Shown here one piece after another: positions 24,165-25,989 of a stretch of DNA of 25,989 nt. The number at the start of each line of letters is the position of its first letter. Within the stretch, counting starts at the first letter, position 1. This DNA comes from Spirochaetales bacterium (GTDB taxonomy: Bacteria; Spirochaetota; Spirochaetia; ARS1246). The notes beneath the pieces are model-generated. The model had not been told where the DNA came from, did not search any database, and saw nothing but the letters and a program-made list of their open reading frames with translations. The stretch lies in NCBI GenBank assembly GCA_002688185.1, contig NZCE01000011.1, positions 15,277 through 41,265 on the forward strand, written 5' to 3'. The position numbers were made by a program, and so were the translations under genes.

Positions 24165-24329
24165 GAAACGCTTAACTTGCGGGCGCGGACTGAATACGTG
24201 TCTGCCGACCGTCGGCATAAAGGCACCGTGGAAAATTTTCGGTTGTGTTCCGGTGGTGGCCACGAACACTAGAGTTGGGAACTATTTTTAGACGCGCCAC
24301 CGCGCGCTTTTCGAGCAAGGCGACGGTAA

Positions 24330-24344
24330 AGAGGGGCAACCTCT
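24330..24344 (+). promoter_or_regulatory. Small hairpin covering the Shine-Dalgarno of the FN3-like protein gene
   Basis: AGAGG (24330-24334), loop GGCAA, and CCTCT (24340-24344) form a five-base-pair stem ending directly before the GTG at 24345 and the ATG at 24348. The stem contains the only plausible Shine-Dalgarno (GAGGGG), so translation could be limited by this structure. Confidence 0.4.
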
Positions 24345-25787
24345 GTGATGAAATTTTGTGTGCTTTTTCTCATCTTCATCTCCTTTTCAATTGGCGCCCC
24401 CGCCCAAGATAAAATGCCGCCGTTCGCATCGCGTTTTGTCGCCGTCAGCACAGCTTCCGGTATTCGTCTTTCTTGGCAGGATGCCAACGATGCGGAGGGC
24501 AACTACTACGTTTACAGACATACAGAGGAGATTGTAAACAACAACGTCTCAGAAGCAGAGTTGCTTGAAATAGTGGATAAGGGGACACAGCTCTACATTG
24601 ATGTGCCCCCAGCTGATATTCCGCATTTCTACGCAGTGCTGGCGAGCGACGCTGAGGGCAAGACTTACGATTTTCTGGTATCTTTTAGAAATAAAACTAC
24701 TAATTCGATAATTTTCCGGGAACCCGAGGAGGTTGCCGAGGAGGTTGCCGAGGAAGAACCTCAGCCGGAAGAAGAAGAATCGCCAGTGGCTCAAGCCGAA
24801 CAGGAACCGGAAGTTGCCGATGTCCCGTCATCGGAGACCGTCGAGGAGCCAGAGAAAATTGAGACACCTGAGCCCGAGCCAGAGCCCGAAGAAGCAGCCG
24901 TGCAACCTACTTCCCAAGTGGCTGTCGAACCTGAACCAAGCACGACTACGACTGCGAGGAGACGCAGGATTAGAGTTTCTACGGTGCCGGTCCAGGACTT
25001 GCGTGCAAGGGTAGACGACACCGACATTGTGCTCGAATACACTTTGGCTGAAGAGGGAGATTTTGTAATCTACAGGAGCACGGAACCGATTCTCTCTCAA
25101 GAGGATCTTCTCAATGCAATTCTTGTAGAAACCATCTCATCGGATCTCGGGGCGTACCGGGACTTTCCCCTCGCGGGAGTCCCATACTATTACGGTGTTT
25201 TTGCCGACCGATTGCTCCGTACCGGCGGCATAGAGTTTATAGCCGAGACAAACATTACCTCGCAGCCGATCACAATTTCCCTTACTGAGGAGACTGCAGC
25301 AAGGTTCGAGCAGATTCCGGTGAGGGTACAGCCTCTGCCGTTTTTGATACTCGCAACCACTATTGATACTGGAGAACGGCTCCAAACCTCCACTTTTGAC
25401 CTATCCATAGAACCGAAACAGCTTATGCCTGAGACGGCAGAGGCTTTGCGGTCGCTTTTGGAACATAGCCTGATGCGGGATAATCCACCTCTCCAGGCCG
25501 GATTGCTTCCTGAGGACGCATCAGAGGGAATTCTTCACGACATGCTACAGAGCAGCTTTTCCACCCAAGATTGGCCAGGCGCCAAAGACATTCTCATCGA
25601 TTTCTTGAAGATCAGACGTCCTGACAATATTGAGCAAAGGGCCCGCTTTTATCTCGGCCAATGCCAGTTTTTTTTGGGAAACTATCAAGAATCCTTTCTG
25701 GAGTTTGTTTTTGCAGAGGAGGGCTACTACGGAGAGGCCCAGCAATGGATAGACACGCTCATCGACCGTCTCTCGACCAACCAGTAG
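24345..25787 (+). CDS. Exported protein with two FN3-like modules, an acidic Pro/Glu linker and a TPR-like C-terminus
   Basis: The GTG at 24345 or the ATG at 24348 begins a clear signal peptide (MKFCVLFLIFISFSIGAPAQ). A fibronectin-type-III-like module spans residues about 25-118 (IRLSWQDANDAEGNYYVYRH, FYAVLASDAEGKTYDFLVSF). It is followed by an acidic linker at about 125-205, rich in Glu, Pro and Val, with a duplicated 12-bp unit at 24729-24752. A second similar module spans about 217-312 (DIVLEYTLAEEGDFVIYRST, YYYGVFADRL). The last 60 residues (EQRARFYLGQCQFFLGNYQE onward) look like a tetratricopeptide-type helical pair. It is probably a periplasmic scaffold or adaptor. I do not recognise a named family. 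It is monocistronic and ends six bases before the convergent partial gene. Confidence 0.8.
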   Translation: MMKFCVLFLIFISFSIGAPAQDKMPPFASRFVAVSTASGIRLSWQDANDAEGNYYVYRHTEEIVNNNVSEAELLEIVDKGTQLYIDVPPADIPHFYAVLASDAEGKTYDFLVSFRNKTTNSIIFREPEEVAEEVAEEEPQPEEEESPVAQAEQEPEVADVPSSETVEEPEKIETPEPEPEPEEAAVQPTSQVAVEPEPSTTTTARRRRIRVSTVPVQDLRARVDDTDIVLEYTLAEEGDFVIYRSTEPILSQEDLLNAILVETISSDLGAYRDFPLAGVPYYYGVFADRLLRTGGIEFIAETNITSQPITISLTEETAARFEQIPVRVQPLPFLILATTIDTGERLQTSTFDLSIEPKQLMPETAEALRSLLEHSLMRDNPPLQAGLLPEDASEGILHDMLQSSFSTQDWPGAKDILIDFLKIRRPDNIEQRARFYLGQCQFFLGNYQESFLEFVFAEEGYYGEAQQWIDTLIDRLSTNQ

Positions 25788-25793
25788 GCAATG

Positions 25794-25989
25794 CTACTTC
25801 GCGCGAGAAAGTGAAACTTGTATGATGATTTGCTTTGATTGCTTCGGCGCAAGGTTCAAAATCCAGCGAGGCAAGAAACACGTGAATTGGTATTCTGAAG
25901 CGTGACCGTTCATCGACACCCAGGTGGTGTCGACGGGCATCATCCAGACGCTACATTCATCGCTGAATGAGGCCGATATGGAGACGCCG
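25794..25989 (-). CDS. C-terminal fragment of an unidentified protein (runs off the right edge)
   Basis: A minus-strand frame is open from the window edge to a TAG at 25794-25796 and encodes the last 64 residues of a protein whose start lies beyond the window. Segments such as ECSVWMMPVDTTWVSMNGHA and KQSKQIIIQVSLSRAK alternate hydrophobic and polar residues, as in a beta-rich domain. I recognise no family. The six-base gap to the convergent gene's stop, the same tight packing as elsewhere in the window, supports its being real. Confidence 0.5.
   Translation of the reverse strand, partial: GVSISASFSDECSVWMMPVDTTWVSMNGHASEYQFTCFLPRWILNLAPKQSKQIIIQVSLSRAK

Larger units (their letters stand above)
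24048..24344. other. Divergent intergenic region (297 bp)
   Basis: No convincing gene lies here. It holds the two minus-strand promoter candidates and, on the plus side, must hold the promoter for the FN3-like protein gene, although I see no clear -35/-10 pair for it. A perfect six-base inverted repeat, TGCCGA and TCGGCA separated by CCG, lies at 24203-24217 without a T-run, so it is more likely an operator or RNA hairpin than a terminator. A 67-codon minus frame (24066-24269) has poor composition and no ribosome site. Confidence 0.6.

Noticed and set aside
24203..24217. Inverted repeat TGCCGA-CCG-TCGGCA as an intrinsic terminator
   Set aside because: There is no T-run on either side, and it lies in a divergent promoter region where no transcript should end. 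I note it only as a possible operator.
24066..24269. 67-codon minus-strand frame upstream of the Cas2-like gene
   Set aside because: It contains the operon's promoters, has no ribosome site and has no protein-like pattern.
23775..24344. CRISPR-Cas locus
   Set aside because: A Cas2-like protein is present, but there is no cas1, no effector gene and no direct-repeat array in the window.

Overview
The window looks like chromosomal backbone of a spirochaete, probably a free-living or treponeme-like member of the Spirochaetales. The pointers are two tandem motility-associated Maf (DUF115) glycosyltransferases, a very acidic repeat-rich protein, a PEGA-domain envelope protein, a LolCDE-type lipoprotein exporter, and an FtsY reduced to its NG core with AKYDSTSKGG in place of TKLDGTAKGG. 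This placement is inference. I see no rRNA, tRNA, insertion sequence, phage gene or CRISPR array. Coding density is very high.

Layout. (1) Bases 1-220 hold the C-terminal end of an unidentified plus-strand gene. (2) 198-1787 (minus) is a small overlapping operon: an FtsB/DivIC-like divisome protein, TsaC/YrdC for tRNA t6A synthesis, and an unknown exported or membrane protein. (3) 1928-8326 (plus) is a four-gene unit: a 723-aa acidic protein, a GAF-like protein whose start is split from its body by an A10 tract, and two Maf proteins. It may be a flagellin-glycosylation or motility locus. (4) 8317-9147 (minus) is a MEMO1-family protein. (5) 9296-10621 (plus) is a membrane sensor with a degenerate GGDEF-like domain. 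(6) 10618-24047 (minus) is one 13-kb directional run: Cas2-like, prfB, a CheY-like regulator, a PEGA protein, ftsY, a YwqK-like exported protein, LolC/LolD/LolE, mcsA, mcsB, clpC and rnz. Most junctions overlap or are only a few bases apart; the largest gap is 68 bp before mcsA. (7) 24345-25787 (plus) is an exported protein with two FN3-like modules and an acidic linker. (8) 25794-25989 (minus) is the C-terminal end of an unidentified gene.

How they fit together. The minus-strand run joins translation termination (RF2), membrane targeting (FtsY), lipoprotein sorting (Lol), protein quality control (McsA/McsB/ClpC) and RNA processing (RNase Z), so it reads as a housekeeping and envelope-biogenesis superoperon. 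It is headed by a Cas2-like gene with a strong promoter placed directly against its start codon.

Most notable points: the canonical RF2 +1 frameshift site, which gives prfB a start the uninterrupted reading frame hides; the A10 frameshift at the start of the GAF-like gene; an McsB with changed phosphagen-kinase active-site motifs and no adjacent ctsR; an orphan Cas2-like protein without the usual aspartate; two promoters predicting leaderless mRNAs; and four convergent gene pairs with almost no room for terminators.
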